Below, piece after piece: positions 24,838 to 35,776 of a stretch of 64,000 nt of DNA. Under the pieces are notes generated by a model. That model searched no databases. It saw only the letters and a program-made list of their open reading frames with translations, and had not been told where the DNA came from. A program made the position numbers and the translations under genes. Positions within the stretch are counted from its first letter, which is position 1. The number at the start of each line of letters is the position of its first letter. Source of the DNA: Drechslerella dactyloides (Eukaryota; Ascomycota; Orbiliomycetes; Orbiliales; Orbiliaceae). The stretch is taken from the NCBI GenBank assembly GCA_020064725.1, contig JAGTWJ010000010.1, positions 372,001 to 436,000 of the forward strand, read 5' to 3'.

Positions 24838-26687
24838 TCAAGTGAAATCGTACACCACTAGTCGGAAGTCTAATGTCGAGCGGTCCAAATCCTTGACCTT
24901 CTCCATCACAACGATCTCTTCGTCGCTGAACCCAACGGAACATCGTTCTGTTTGAACGCCCTGCTTGCCGTCCAAGTTCAAGAAGAGGGGATCACCCGAT
25001 CCCACAATCCTAATGCTCTTATCTCTGCCAAACGTCCTCTCTTTTCGAGCGATCAAGTCCCAAACTCGGACTTCTCCACGTCGATCGACACTCACAGCTT
25101 TCTTGGGCCCAACTTCGACAGTCATGACGGATGTATTGTGCCCCCAAAGTTGATGCCCGGATTCTATCACGAGCTTGCCATCTTCGTCAGAGTGGAGGGA
25201 GTAGATAACGAGCGTATTGTCTGCATGCGACGTGATAATATTGGGATATCGGTAGGAGACACAGGTGGGAGTCGTGAATGCCATATGGGCTGTCCTGCCG
25301 AAGAACGCCTGATCCAGGGCGTCGTGCAGCGGTGGGCTAGCCACTTGGCTCTTTCGAAGTTTCGGGGTGTCGGGCGCAAGGTGGAACTCTTGAACGGTAA
25401 TCGAGGCACCAACAACGATGCTTCGGATGGAGAACACGACGGACGCGATAATGTCGTCTGTGGCTGTATCTTTGCGGAATGAAATGCATGTAGGAAACCA
25501 TGCCTCGTCAACTTCTAGGGACGCAACCCAGGTTGGCGGAAGGAAAGGCTGGTTGGCTGGAGGGGGGTCTCGCTTTGTATCGGAGCCGCCGCACGGAGTC
25601 TCCACCATTGAATTATGGAAACCCATGATGGAGCATTGATTAAGGCTCGTGATGGTGACCAAATATGGGAAACAGAATGCGGCGAATTCGATCCTTTCGT
25701 TCTCGTTGAACCTTCTGTGGATGTACTTTTCCGATAGGAGACGCGAGGTCGGGTCGAAATGGTAGATGGCAAAGCTCAGGTTGTGGTACCCAACAACGAA
25801 ATCAATGCCTCTGGCCTTGAGCTGTTTGCCGGATACATCGTTGAAGAGACTCTCCTCGATCTTCAGGCAGGTTGGGTTGCCCAAGGAGATGGGCCGCTGA
25901 GCGATTTCCTTGCGCTCGTCGCCCGCAGGGCTTCCACAGGTGAATACTCGAACGCCGTGTTTGGAGTCTGCCGAGATGAAGTAGCCCTACTATGATATTA
26001 GCCGGGCGTGACGGTATAAGACGAATTCAATTATAGACTAACCTGGTGGAAGCATCCCAAAATCGAAGGATATTGGGGCTTTGCCTCGCCATCAGACTGA
26101 GTAGGTTCTGGAGCGGGAGCCAATGCCAGCAGACTCAAATGATCCGAACGAGCAGTGCCCCGTTCCCAGTTCGACCGTAGCCTGAATTTTCCCTTCCAAT
26201 CGAGCCGCGGGGGCTTGAGCGGCGCCGGAGGGGTAACAGACGACCTTCGGGAGCCAGCTGCTGGTTGCTTCGAGGGTACAGGAGGGCGGGCTACCAGGTC
26301 CCTTTCCTCCTCAACAAGGATATGGTCGTCCAGCCACAGCTTCCAGTCCTTTATCGATATGGAATTGGGGATTCCTTGGTATCCAAAGGAAGCCGGAAGA
26401 CCCAGCCGAGCCCGCCGCTGGATTCTCGGGTGGACGAACTTGGATCGGAACTTGGACTTCCATAGCTGCGGGTCCGAGGCCAGGGTATGCAGCTTGTGAG
26501 ATGTCCGGGAGATGGTGAGGAGCGACTGGACGGGGAGGAAATCGAGGATGCGAAGGACCAGTTCCTGCGGGAGGTCGAGCAGAGGCGACTTGCCGAAGTA
26601 CCGCCGTTTCGTCCCACGTTCGCGGCTCTCAACGGGGTGAGCGCGCGGACTCGGCGCCGAGTCGGACAGACGTCGCCGCTTCGACAT
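24838..26687 (-). CDS. F-box protein with WD40-like C-terminal domain
   Basis: Two exons, 26687-26043 and 25986-24838, 597 residues. Residues 37-80 form an F-box (LPQELVLRILDFLPVQSLLT followed by LASDPQLWK), which in this family binds Skp1 of SCF ubiquitin ligases. The remainder looks like a seven-bladed propeller: GYFISADSKHGVRVFTCG, VGYHNLSFAIYHFDP, and a clear WD-type repeat with GHNTSVMTVEVG and RGEVRVWDL near residues 500-540. The N-terminus is basic (KRRR). The 56-bp intron ends in a doubled acceptor TAGTAG: only the distal AG keeps the frame (HQ-GYFISADS), the proximal one yields an immediate stop. The substrate is unknown. Confidence 0.85.
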
Positions 26688-27025
26688 ATCTCGGACAGGT
26701 GTATTCTCGGGGAAGGGCGCTTCGAGAGCAAGAACAGCAGGAAGCGGGGCGATAGAGTTGTAATCTTTGATGAGAGCTCGAAACTGTCATGCGGTTGACT
26801 AATTAATCGCCTCAACCAGTCGCACAAGTCCGGATGCGGCCAAGCTGTCCAGGCCGGCTGCTAGTACGCGCAACGCGTCGGCCCAAAACAGCGAGTTCGC
26901 GCCATGACCGCGACTTGAGAGCATCACGACATCACGCTTACCACGATACACACGCACACACCACTATTGTGCCCTACCACGAACCCGACACTCCGCTAGA
27001 ACTGTTCCGAAGGAGCACGTCCACA
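26688..27025. promoter_or_regulatory. divergent promoter, F-box gene / Ctp1 gene
   Basis: 338 bp between two start codons pointing apart, so it must serve both genes. Contains a CA-rich stretch (about 26,930-26,960) and no obvious TATA box. Confidence 0.6.
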
Positions 27026-29583
27026 ATGGCCTCGACAGCTCCAGTCACGGAGACGCTTCCTCCGATTGCCGACTCTATCAAGAAGCAGTTCGATGCCCTT
27101 ACCCAGGAGGTGCAGAGGGCAATGCGTATGTCGAGTGGCTAAAAGCACCTTGCAGAGACGCCGTGCTGATAATCGCCGATAGAACGACTCTCGTCTTTGA
27201 GCGAGGTTCTCGATCAAAGAGAGCACGCTCTCGGTGTCCAGGCAGCTGAGGTTCGCGAATCGCCCAGATCACGACCGAGTTGAACTTGTGCTGACTCCGT
27301 GATGCCTAGATAAAACGTCAAACTGAAGACGTGAAGACCGAGCATAGGGACCGGTACACTGCCGGCCCTGAGAAACCGTACGTCGCCATCGACCATCGCC
27401 ACCAATTGGCATAACTTGGTCTAGACTAACGCACCATCGTTTCTAGGTTTGAGGACAAGCCTCCTCATTCTACCCCACCACACACCCACGTCATCGATGG
27501 CGAATGCTACATCAAGAAGGCGGACTACGACACCTTGCTGGAACTTTTGGCCGGAACCAAAGATTCATGCAACAAGGCAAGGTTTGCGGATGAGCAGAAA
27601 GACGCTGCCTTGAGGGCAGCGCAGCGGGAATCCGAGCTACGGGAAGAGAAATTCCGTAGGCAATCGCGCGAGCTCGACATGGAAAAATCCAAGGTCTCCA
27701 CATATGAGAAGAAGCTGGACAAACAGCGCGACTTGTTCCACCTGTTCCGCCAATCGATAGAAAAGATCAAGAAGAAGAACAGACAGGCAAAGAGGGGTCA
27801 TGAGGTACGATGCGAAAAGGAGGCACAGTGGATGCGGGAGGTGCTAGCTGCCGGCACGATCACGGCGTCAGACTTCGACAGGCTGCCTCCGCGTGGCAGT
27901 TGGCCAGACTTTGATACCGCGTTGACGCGACTCGCCGAGAGTACCATTACGTACATGAGGCGCGATCGAGGGCTGTCGTTACCGACACCCGGCCTGACGC
28001 CGCCGATATCTTCAACTGCGGATGGGCCAGTTGAAAAACATACCCCGTCACTATTCGAGATATCCCCATCAGCCCAGGAGGGGAAGGAAGACGCTAGGCC
28101 AGGCAGCTCAACAGCATCGGGGAGCACCTTCGACGATCCGGACGCCACCAGCGACGAGGAGCCAGAAAGTGCTCTTGTCAAGTTCTCGCCGACCTCGAGG
28201 GCGATTTTAAGGCAGCCCGGGGCCGAGACCCTGGCTGTCCTCCATCCGGGCATGTACCAGCCCAGTCAGGATACCGATGGAGCTGTATCCCAGACGGGGA
28301 CAAAGGAGCAGCCAGTATTCATCAAGCGTGAAGTCCCTTCACAGCTGGACTCATACTCCAAATACGGCTACAACAGACTGGTCGTGGGCGACGAGGAGAC
28401 TCTCGATCTGGACAAGGTCTCACCAGGGCGGCACGCCCCCCAGAACCAGGCTGATGGGAACGTGGCCACCGCTGATGCCGAAACGACCGAGGACTCGGAC
28501 GGTCGTGTAGTATCCCCGCGACCCTCCTCGCCAATTAGGGACTTAAGTCGTCCTGTAACACCGGTCAAAGCCGAGCCGGGAAATAGCCCGGCACGGTCCC
28601 ATCGAAGCCCACTCCAGGAGATCCCGCAGCCAAATCTCCGTCGACCATCCGAGGATGGCAAGAATCCGGACGGTTCTCCTGTTCTATTCGGTCCCAAGCT
28701 CGCTCGTCACGAAGACTTCTCCGTGCGTCCGTCGGGCGGGAAGAAGTTGGCCAGCCTGTTGGCGAAACAGACACAGGACGACAAGCTTCCACCTGTCGGC
28801 CTCTTTAAGCACGTAACACCCAATCCTGACAGTAAAAAGCCAAGAGACGCGGCTGCTCCAAAGGGAAAACGGTCGGTCGTTTCTATCAAGTCAGAGAAGA
28901 TCTCTATACGAGAGAGGAATATTCCCACAAAGCAAGTCGGGATGTTCAAGGTTCCGGCAACCATCAAACGCGAGGCTCCAGGACGTCAGGAGCCAGCGCC
29001 ATCTAAAGAGAAGAGGCAGCTGGAGGACGTCGGGCTCCCGACGCGCCCAAAGAAGGCACGAACCAAAGCACCAATCAACCAGAACTCGGACCCGTTCGCG
29101 ATCTCGAGATACCGTATCAATCCAGACAAGAATGACGGTGTAGACTATGCATTCACAGAGGTGGTGCGCGATAAGTCCAAGAAGGCGTGTCTGCCAACAT
29201 GCGTCAAGGCATGCTGCAAGGATCTTGCGGCCGGCGTGTTCGAGGAGATGTGGCAGCCGCCAGAGGCTTTCAAGGCGCCAAAGTTCAGCGCGCAAGACTC
29301 CTCCCAGCCGGACGAAGAGGAGGAAGTGCTGATGCAGCAGAATCCCGATTACAAGCAATGGAAGCACACGATAAGAAAGACAGAGCAGGCACTCAAATAT
29401 GGACGGCACAAGGCGCAGCACGAGAGGGCAGAGGAGGTTAAGCACTTCTGGACGAGCGAGTTCTTGAATACGCAACAGTTGGAGGAGCAAAATGCGGATT
29501 CGGAAAGGCGGTATCGGGAAAAGGCGTTCAAGATCCACGACGACGCCAAGCGAGGCGGCATATACGAGCGACGTTTGGATTAG
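27026..29583 (+). CDS. Sae2/Ctp1/CtIP-family DNA-end resection factor
   Basis: Four exons: 27026-27125, 27183-27250, 27310-27377, 27447-29583; 790 residues. Family knowledge: the protein, phosphorylated by CDK, activates Mre11 nuclease to clip hairpins and blocked ends, starting homologous recombination in the nucleus. Sequence evidence: the N-terminal about 240 residues are helical and coiled-coil-like (LSSLSEVLDQREHALGVQAA; then K/E/R-rich frame after AGTKDSCNKARF), fitting the tetramerisation region. A long S/P/K-rich disordered middle has many SP/TP sites. The C-terminal domain (about 620-790) has INPDKNDGVDYAFTEVVR, the Cys cluster CLPTCVKACC, KYGRHKAQHERA and a divergent FW...F..TQ core (HFWTSEFLNTQ), where the family usually has a PPGFW-type sequence. 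All three small exons are needed to keep the coiled coil in frame. Confidence 0.88.
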
Positions 29584-29987
29584 GGTTCTCTAACCGTGCA
29601 TATCTTGGCTGGGCCGGTTTAGTTGTCGTTTGGCGTACGCGGTATAAGATACCTTGTACTTAAATCATGTAACCATTATGCAACATTTTACGTACTTTAT
29701 GCAATAGTTCACGACAGTAGAATTAGGATTTTGAATTTCCATTACTACAGGACGCCCGGGCTCCCATAACAAGCATCGGGCGTTTGCGGGCTCCTACGAA
29801 GCAACGCATCAATCTGTAACCTCCAAGAAGAAACAAAACCACAGGACGCAGGTCCGATTCAAAAGAACGAAAGTCTCTAATCCCACTTTTTTTTTTTTGC
29901 ATTGATCCATCACCAAGAAAGAACAGGCAAGTGAAGGTAGTGAATCGAGGTCTGCATTACAAGCGTACCAGAGAAGTAGACATACGT
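29584..29987. other. convergent 3' region
   Basis: 404 bp between the stops of Ctp1 (+) and GAPDH (-). Contains a T10-11 run at about 29,887-29,899, probably part of the GAPDH 3' UTR. No gene seen. Confidence 0.6.
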
Positions 29988-31280
29988 TTACTGGGCATCA
30001 ACCTTGGCAATGTAGTCGATGAGATCCAGGCAACGACGAGAGTAACCCCACTCGTTATCGTACCAGGCAACCAGCTTGACGAAGTTGTCGTTCAGGGCAA
30101 TGCTGGCCTTGACGTCAAAGATGCTGGAGGCGTTGTTTCCAATCATGTCCGTGGAGACGACGTCTTCATCGGTGACTTCCAATATGCCCTTGAGCGGACC
30201 GTTGGCGGCCTCCTTGATGGTCTTGACGATGTCTTCATACTTGGCACCCTTCTCCAGAGTGCAGGTGAGGTCGACAACGGAGACGTTGGGAGTAGGGACA
30301 CGGAAGGACATGCCGGTCAGTTTACCGTTCAAGGATGGGATGACCTTTCCGACAGCCTTGGCTGCGCCGGTAGAAGATGGGATGATGTTTGTGGCGGCGG
30401 TACGTCCACCGCGCCAATCTTTCGCCGATGGGCCGTCGACGGTCTTCTGGGTGGCGGTGTAGGAGTGGACAGTGGTCATCAGACCATCCTTGATACCGTA
30501 CTGTCGGGATCACTAGGCATTAGCTCCGTTCGAAGAATGATTGGTCCATGCGGAGAGATAAGGAATGCCTGTGCTTACGTTGTCGTGGATGACCTTGGCG
30601 AGAGGAGCCAGGCAGTTGGTTGTGCAGGAGGCATTGGACAAGATGTCAACGTCCTTGGTGTATTTGTCCAGGTTGACACCGCAGACGAACATGGGAGCAT
30701 CGGCGGATGGAGCGGAGATGATGACCTTCTTGGCACCGCCCTTCAAGTGAGCGCCGGCCTTCTCTTTGGTGGTGAAGACACCGGTGGACTCGACAATGTA
30801 GTATGCACCGGTATCGGACCAGGGGATGCTGGCTGGGTCCTTCTCGGCGTAGAATCTGATCTTCTTGCCGTTGACAACAAGGTATTCGCCCTCGGTAGAG
30901 ACTTCTCCCTTAAATCGTCCGTGGACGGAGTCATACTTGAGCATGTAGACCTACATTTTCACGCGGCCGGGTCAGCATTAGAGTCGCGATGGTGCATATA
31001 CTTTGATGCGGTGATCACTAACGGCATAATGCAATTCAATGAACGGATCGTTCACGGCAACGACATCGATGTTTGGGTGTTCGAGACTGGTGAGCGAAGA
31101 ATGTTAGACATCATATCAGGGAAGATTAGCTAGAAGCGCTGTTGCTACATACGCATTCCGGAAGACCTGAAAGCGCGATTGGTTAGTAAAAGTCTGCAAT
31201 GGATTGAGGGTTTCTGCTACGGTGTGACTTACGATACGGCCGATACGGCCAAATCCGTTAATGCCAACCTTGGTGACCAT
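29988..31280 (-). CDS. gpdA: glyceraldehyde-3-phosphate dehydrogenase
   Basis: Cytosolic glycolytic enzyme that oxidises and phosphorylates glyceraldehyde-3-phosphate with NAD. Five exons: 31280-31233, 31166-31153 (only 14 nt), 31086-31023, 30950-30579, 30500-29988; 336 residues, the normal size. Sequence evidence: N-terminal VGINGFGRIGRIV NAD-binding motif, VNDPFIELHYA, the catalytic SNASCTTNCLAPL with the active-site Cys, VDGPSAKDWRGGR, STGAAKAVGKVIP, RVPTPNVSVVDLT, and the C-terminal WYDNEWGYSRRCLDLIDYI. A TATA box and pyrimidine tract lie upstream. Synonymous codons are strongly biased to C-ending, as expected for high expression. A 400-codon antisense frame on the plus strand is a shadow of this gene. 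Confidence 0.98.
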
Positions 31281-33186
31281 TTTGAACTGTCGTGATAGTT
31301 TCTGTCTGCGGTGGTTGCAGTGGAGATTCGTGAGCCCAACAGAACCTTCGTGTGCCCCACCATGCAGGGCATCCCACTTTTTGCGGTGGGCAACGCGGGG
31401 CTGCAAAGATCGGGACGCGTGCAAAACGGAGCGAGCGAGGGAGCCAGCGGGCACCTACCTGATTACAACACTGAAGCGAGAGTGTTCGATTTCAAATGCG
31501 AGTGTCTTTACAATTGGAAGACGGAGCAGCTGCACTCTTGGTGATGGACGATGGTGTTTGTTGGGAGCAGGAGAGAGGAAGTGGGGGGGAAAGAGGGGAG
31601 ACCGACGTCAGAGAGGGGCGGGCGGGCGAGAATTTATACACCGCAGACAACAGAAACTCTAAGACACGGCAGTCTACGTTGCCATTGCGTCCCTAGCCGT
31701 TTCGGACAGATACGACTGCATCTGGCTTTCGTTTTGGCCGCTTAAGTGCTCGTATCTACAGCATCGATCAGGTCACTCTGCCTATTATGCGCCAGAAAGC
31801 GTGGGCGGACAGGCTCGCCGCCGCTCGGCAGACTCTCGGTGCATCACCCCCCAACGTGGCGTCCGCCTCGCAAACGGCAATTTTCTCCAGACGTCGGGTC
31901 AGCGTGTCCATCGTCGCCGGCCGGCGAGTCCCCGCTGCAGGCGTGGTGGTGGGGCTCGTGTATGAGCGGTTTGTGGCCAGTCGGAATCCGGAGACTGGGC
32001 ATGCAGCGGCAGGCTTCGGCAGGCCTGGCTCCTCCTTCGAACAAAATGTGACATGACGGGAGGCGAGAGTTATATAATGCCCCGAGCTCGAGCTCCAGTC
32101 CGAGCTTCTCCCGTGGAGGCTGGTGGCGATGCCCTGCCGAGAACGCAGAAAAGCCAGCGCGAAAAGCGAAAAGAGTAACTGTGATTCACGGCTCCCACGT
32201 CGTTTCGCCTTTTTTTCTATCATCTGATCTGGTGAGCGATTATTGTGATGCTCGCCGGGAAGCAGAACCCGACGGAGCGAAATTAATTCTTGGTCGTCCA
32301 GAGGCTGAGCTGGAGCTCTGGGCGAAGGGAACAGCAGAGCGGTCGAGCTCCAGATCCAGCTGCCATCCATCCAACCTCGGACCGGCCAATGGAACACCGC
32401 GTCGGCGTCTGCCTCCCGTGCATCTTGGGGTTGGTTACTAAGTAGATTGATAATGAATTCGAGACCGTGGTTCGGCCTGCCAGCCAGTTCCTGGAAAGAC
32501 AGGCCATGGCCCATCGCACAAAGCACGCAATCAGATGCACCAGCCAACAGGCAAGCCACATCCCCATGCAGCATCGTCATCACCATCAGCATCCGTCGTT
32601 ACACTGCTGCACAGACGCGAAACTCTGCTGCAGCGCTTGTCCCATGGCGAGGGACCGCTGGTGCAAATGTAGTCGTCGCACCATGCGATGCGCGTACTGA
32701 CGCAAGCGACAATTGCAACCAACGGCCGTGCTCGTAGCTGTATCAGCATTAGCATCAATGGGCTTCGGCATCGGAGAAAGGTGGTGTGATCCAGACTTAC
32801 TCGCCAAGTTATCTGGCTTCGATAGGCCGGCAAAAGTTGGCAGGCTGGCAGGCTGGGTGGCATGAGCGATGTGGTTTTTGCTAGCCGAAACCGAAAATGA
32901 CGGTAGGCCGAAAACAGGAAGAGAAGAAAAAAACGCCCTTGAAACAACGACACCGCTCACGACCTCCAGAACCTCATTCTCCCGACGACCACGACCACGA
33001 CGGGCCACGACAGACGACGGAAACGACGACACTCGCCCGGACCGGCAGCTCTCCTGCATCCCAATCGCATTCCGGCCTGGGTCACCGCCAATTGCCCCGC
33101 CTCCCGGCCAGAGCCTGCCAGCCTAGCCGCTACCCCGCCCCCCGTCCCGATCAATCTCCGCTCTTGTGGCTTCTCCTCGATCCACC
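31281..33186. other. 1.9-kb divergent region, GAPDH / COX subunit IV
   Basis: Holds the GAPDH promoter (left part) and that of the oxidase gene (right part). Chance open frames up to 274 codons exist, but they lack family content and are Trp/Ser/Arg-rich. The 150 bp before 33,187 are C- and GAC-rich and probably a leader. Confidence 0.6.
31631..31638 (-). promoter_or_regulatory. TATA box and pyrimidine tract of the GAPDH promoter
   Basis: TATAAATT reads on the minus strand 350 bp before the GAPDH ATG. Just downstream, 31,560-31,620 is a long CT tract on the same strand (GA-rich on plus). TATA plus CT-rich start region is the usual layout of strongly expressed filamentous-fungal gpd promoters. 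Assignment is by position and pattern only. Confidence 0.65.
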
Positions 33187-33848
33187 ATGTCCATCCTCCG
33201 AGCCAAATCCGCTACTTCGAGTTTTCTCCGACTCGCGTCCCCTCGGACGGCTGCTGTCGTCCCTCGATCCGTCGTTGCGGCGCCCCAATGCCTGGCCAAA
33301 CGCGATGCCACGACGGTTGCAGGACACGCGGTGTCCGCTCCAATGCTGGCGGATATCGAGAAGAGATGGGAGAATATGCCGCCGCAGGAGCAGGCTGAGC
33401 TCTGGATGGCGTTGAGGGACAGAATGAAGGGCTCATGGGCCGAACTTACGATGCAAGAAAAGAAGGCTTGTGCGTACACCCCACATATAAATATATATAT
33501 ATATATGATGCCATGATATTGAAATTGGATCTCCCAATCAATCCGACCCCACACGCTAACTCGACCGAATCTACAGCCTACTGGATTGCGTTCGGTCCCC
33601 ACGGTCCCCGCAGAGGAGACCCACCCGGCGAGAACTGGTATGTCTTCAAGGCTACCATCGGAGTCATCTTCCTGACGGGTGTGGTCTTCGTCGGCGGCCA
33701 CGCGCTGTCCGCGGGACCACCTCCGAAGACCATGACCAAGGAATGGCAGGAGATGTCCAACGAATACCTGAAGGAACAGAAGTCCGAGCCCATCACCGGT
33801 TTCTCAGCCGAGGGCTACAAGGGCCCGGGTATGGTCCAGAGCAAGTAA
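33187..33848 (+). CDS. cox5: cytochrome c oxidase subunit IV (yeast Cox5 homologue)
   Basis: Nuclear-encoded subunit of respiratory complex IV in the inner mitochondrial membrane. Two exons, 33187-33469 and 33577-33848, joined AAG GCT T-CC TAC TGG; 184 residues. The first about 40 residues are basic, hydroxylated and lack acids, as a mitochondrial presequence should (LRAKSATSSFLRLASPRTAA). Then IEKRWENMPPQEQAELW, the YWIAFGPHGPR motif, a single membrane helix (ATIGVIFLTGVVFVGGHAL), and a matrix/intermembrane tail with PPKTMTKEWQEMSNEYLKEQ. The intron uses a GTGCGT donor and contains a TA microsatellite. Lies back to back with GAPDH. Confidence 0.93.
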
Positions 33849-35776
33849 AGCGTTCGTTCCTTCTTGCTATGGATGTATGTACGGTGGCGGAGGGGCACCT
33901 ATAAAACGCGGTTCTATAAAAAATAAAAATAAAAAGCACACCAAGCAAAAATACACCGAGCGAACGGGCGTCATTCCTCTCGCCCAAGTTGGTTCCTGCT
34001 CTGTCGCATCTTCTGTCCTAAAGCCATTTTCCTTGGTTGTGTTTTCTTTGTTGAAGATTCCGTCCGTTAAACGTATCGTCTGTATATAATGGATTTTTCA
34101 CCTTTTTTTTTTTTTTGGAGGGGGGAGCTTCCGGAGTGTATAAAAATTCTAAGAGAAAATTACTCAATGGCTACCAAGACGGACTGTCGCGTGTAGGCTT
34201 TCCGGGATTGGAGATGGCTGGATCGTCTCCGGTCGGAAGAAGTGGACATGAGGATGGAAGAAACGCTCTGTCCGTCCGGGACCAAGGCCGGCCAATGTAG
34301 CCAAGTGCCAGGTCGCTCGCTCTCTCTCCCTTCTCGACCTCATGCGACCCTTTGCAATTGGTATGATCTCAACCTAGTCCACCAACTCTTTATATAATGC
34401 TTAGGAGGCAAAATTTAAACCGAACAGCGATCCGTCCCCGAATATATAATAATACGGCTCTACCATTGCATCGCGCAAGGCGCTATGCCGTCCTGCACCA
34501 AGAGCAAGCCTGCAGTCAGCCTTCACATCCGAAGAATGTCCAGGCGCGGTCGTCATCGGCCCTTCAGGTGATATTAGCCCCTGCCAGTTTGGAGTTCGAG
34601 GCGCTGGAGCAGCTCAACTAAGTAAGTAATGCCGAATGCAGCAGCAGTACCGTCGCTGGTCCCTCGCCTCCGAAAAGCAAGCCGAGGAAATTTTTCCTCC
34701 TCGACGGCGACGAGCTCGCTTGTTGGACCGGCCAGACCTTCGATTCGACCGGATGAGAAATCGTTCGTCAACGATTAGATGGCGAACATTGCCATGTCCC
34801 TGAAGGGTGGTGGGAAATGAAGCCGTTGAGCTTCTTCGTCGCCGGCTGTCCAACAAATGGGATGCCCCTGTTCGGCCCATGTGGCCTGGCCCAAGCCCCG
34901 TGTGCGTGCTTCCTTCACTGCCAGGGCCATGTTAGACACCATATCAGCTGGCGAGGGGGGAAAGGAATGCGCACATACCGACAGCCATGACTCTGTGGCC
35001 CTGCACATGATGTCGCTGGCTGGCGAGGAACGGATGAGGAAGAGGCGGCCGCTGGACGGCGGAGGGCCTCCTGCTGCTACGCTTTTGAAACCGGTGTGAT
35101 CGTAGTAAAAGGTCGTCCTTGCGGGCATTCCATCCACTAGATCCATCCATCTGTCTACATACATCCATACTTACTTACTTACATATCCGCCCACGTCTCT
35201 CCGACCTGGAACTTCGACCTCTCAACCTCCCGAATACCGTTTTTCTATATACTCTGCATTCCAGGCCGTCGGTGCCCGCCATCCAAGTAGCTCTCCGATC
35301 GCATCGGAAAATTAACCCTGTCGCCGTGCATTCGTCTCTGATTTGCCAAGAACGTCATTGCATCGGACCCTCCCGTCAAATCAAGCGTCCGCAAGCCAGC
35401 AAGCAAGCCAGCAAGCAGCCAGCCAGGAGGCGCCCAACAATCCTCCTCCCTCCGCAAACGACATCACCCTTAGACCGAACGCTTGCGAGTGCTTATCGTC
35501 TTCCCACCCGTTCCGCTCTCTTCGTGCAGCTTCCCGTCAGCCTGTTAGCCGGTGCTCGCAAGGTAGCTCACTAGCTCGCTCGATCTCGCCAAATCCGAAG
35601 ATTGACAGCTCCCAGCTCGGGCCAAACTCTGCTTTCAGGGCGATCCGATCAGTCACGCAAACTCCCCTCGACTCCCTACTCCGAAACATCCTCCGACTAC
35701 CTCAGATCTTGGAATCCTCCAGCGATATCTCTCAAAGCAGCGGATCCTTGAGAAGCAGGACGACGACGACGACAAA
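33849..35776. other. 1.9-kb intergenic region
   Basis: Between two rightward genes: 3' UTR of the oxidase gene, then promoter and probably a long leader of the oxysterol-binding gene. Features seen: T12 run at about 34,104-34,115, ACTT tetranucleotide repeats at about 35,170-35,184, and AGC/AAGCC-rich repeats at about 35,390-35,430. Short open frames only, none recognisable. Confidence 0.55.

Noticed and set aside
29931..31133. 400-codon plus-strand frame
   Set aside because: Exactly antisense to GAPDH exons and passing through its introns; an effect of biased codons in a highly expressed gene.
31768..32592. 274-codon minus-strand frame in the GAPDH-COX gap
   Set aside because: Low-complexity, no motif, sits in a double promoter region.
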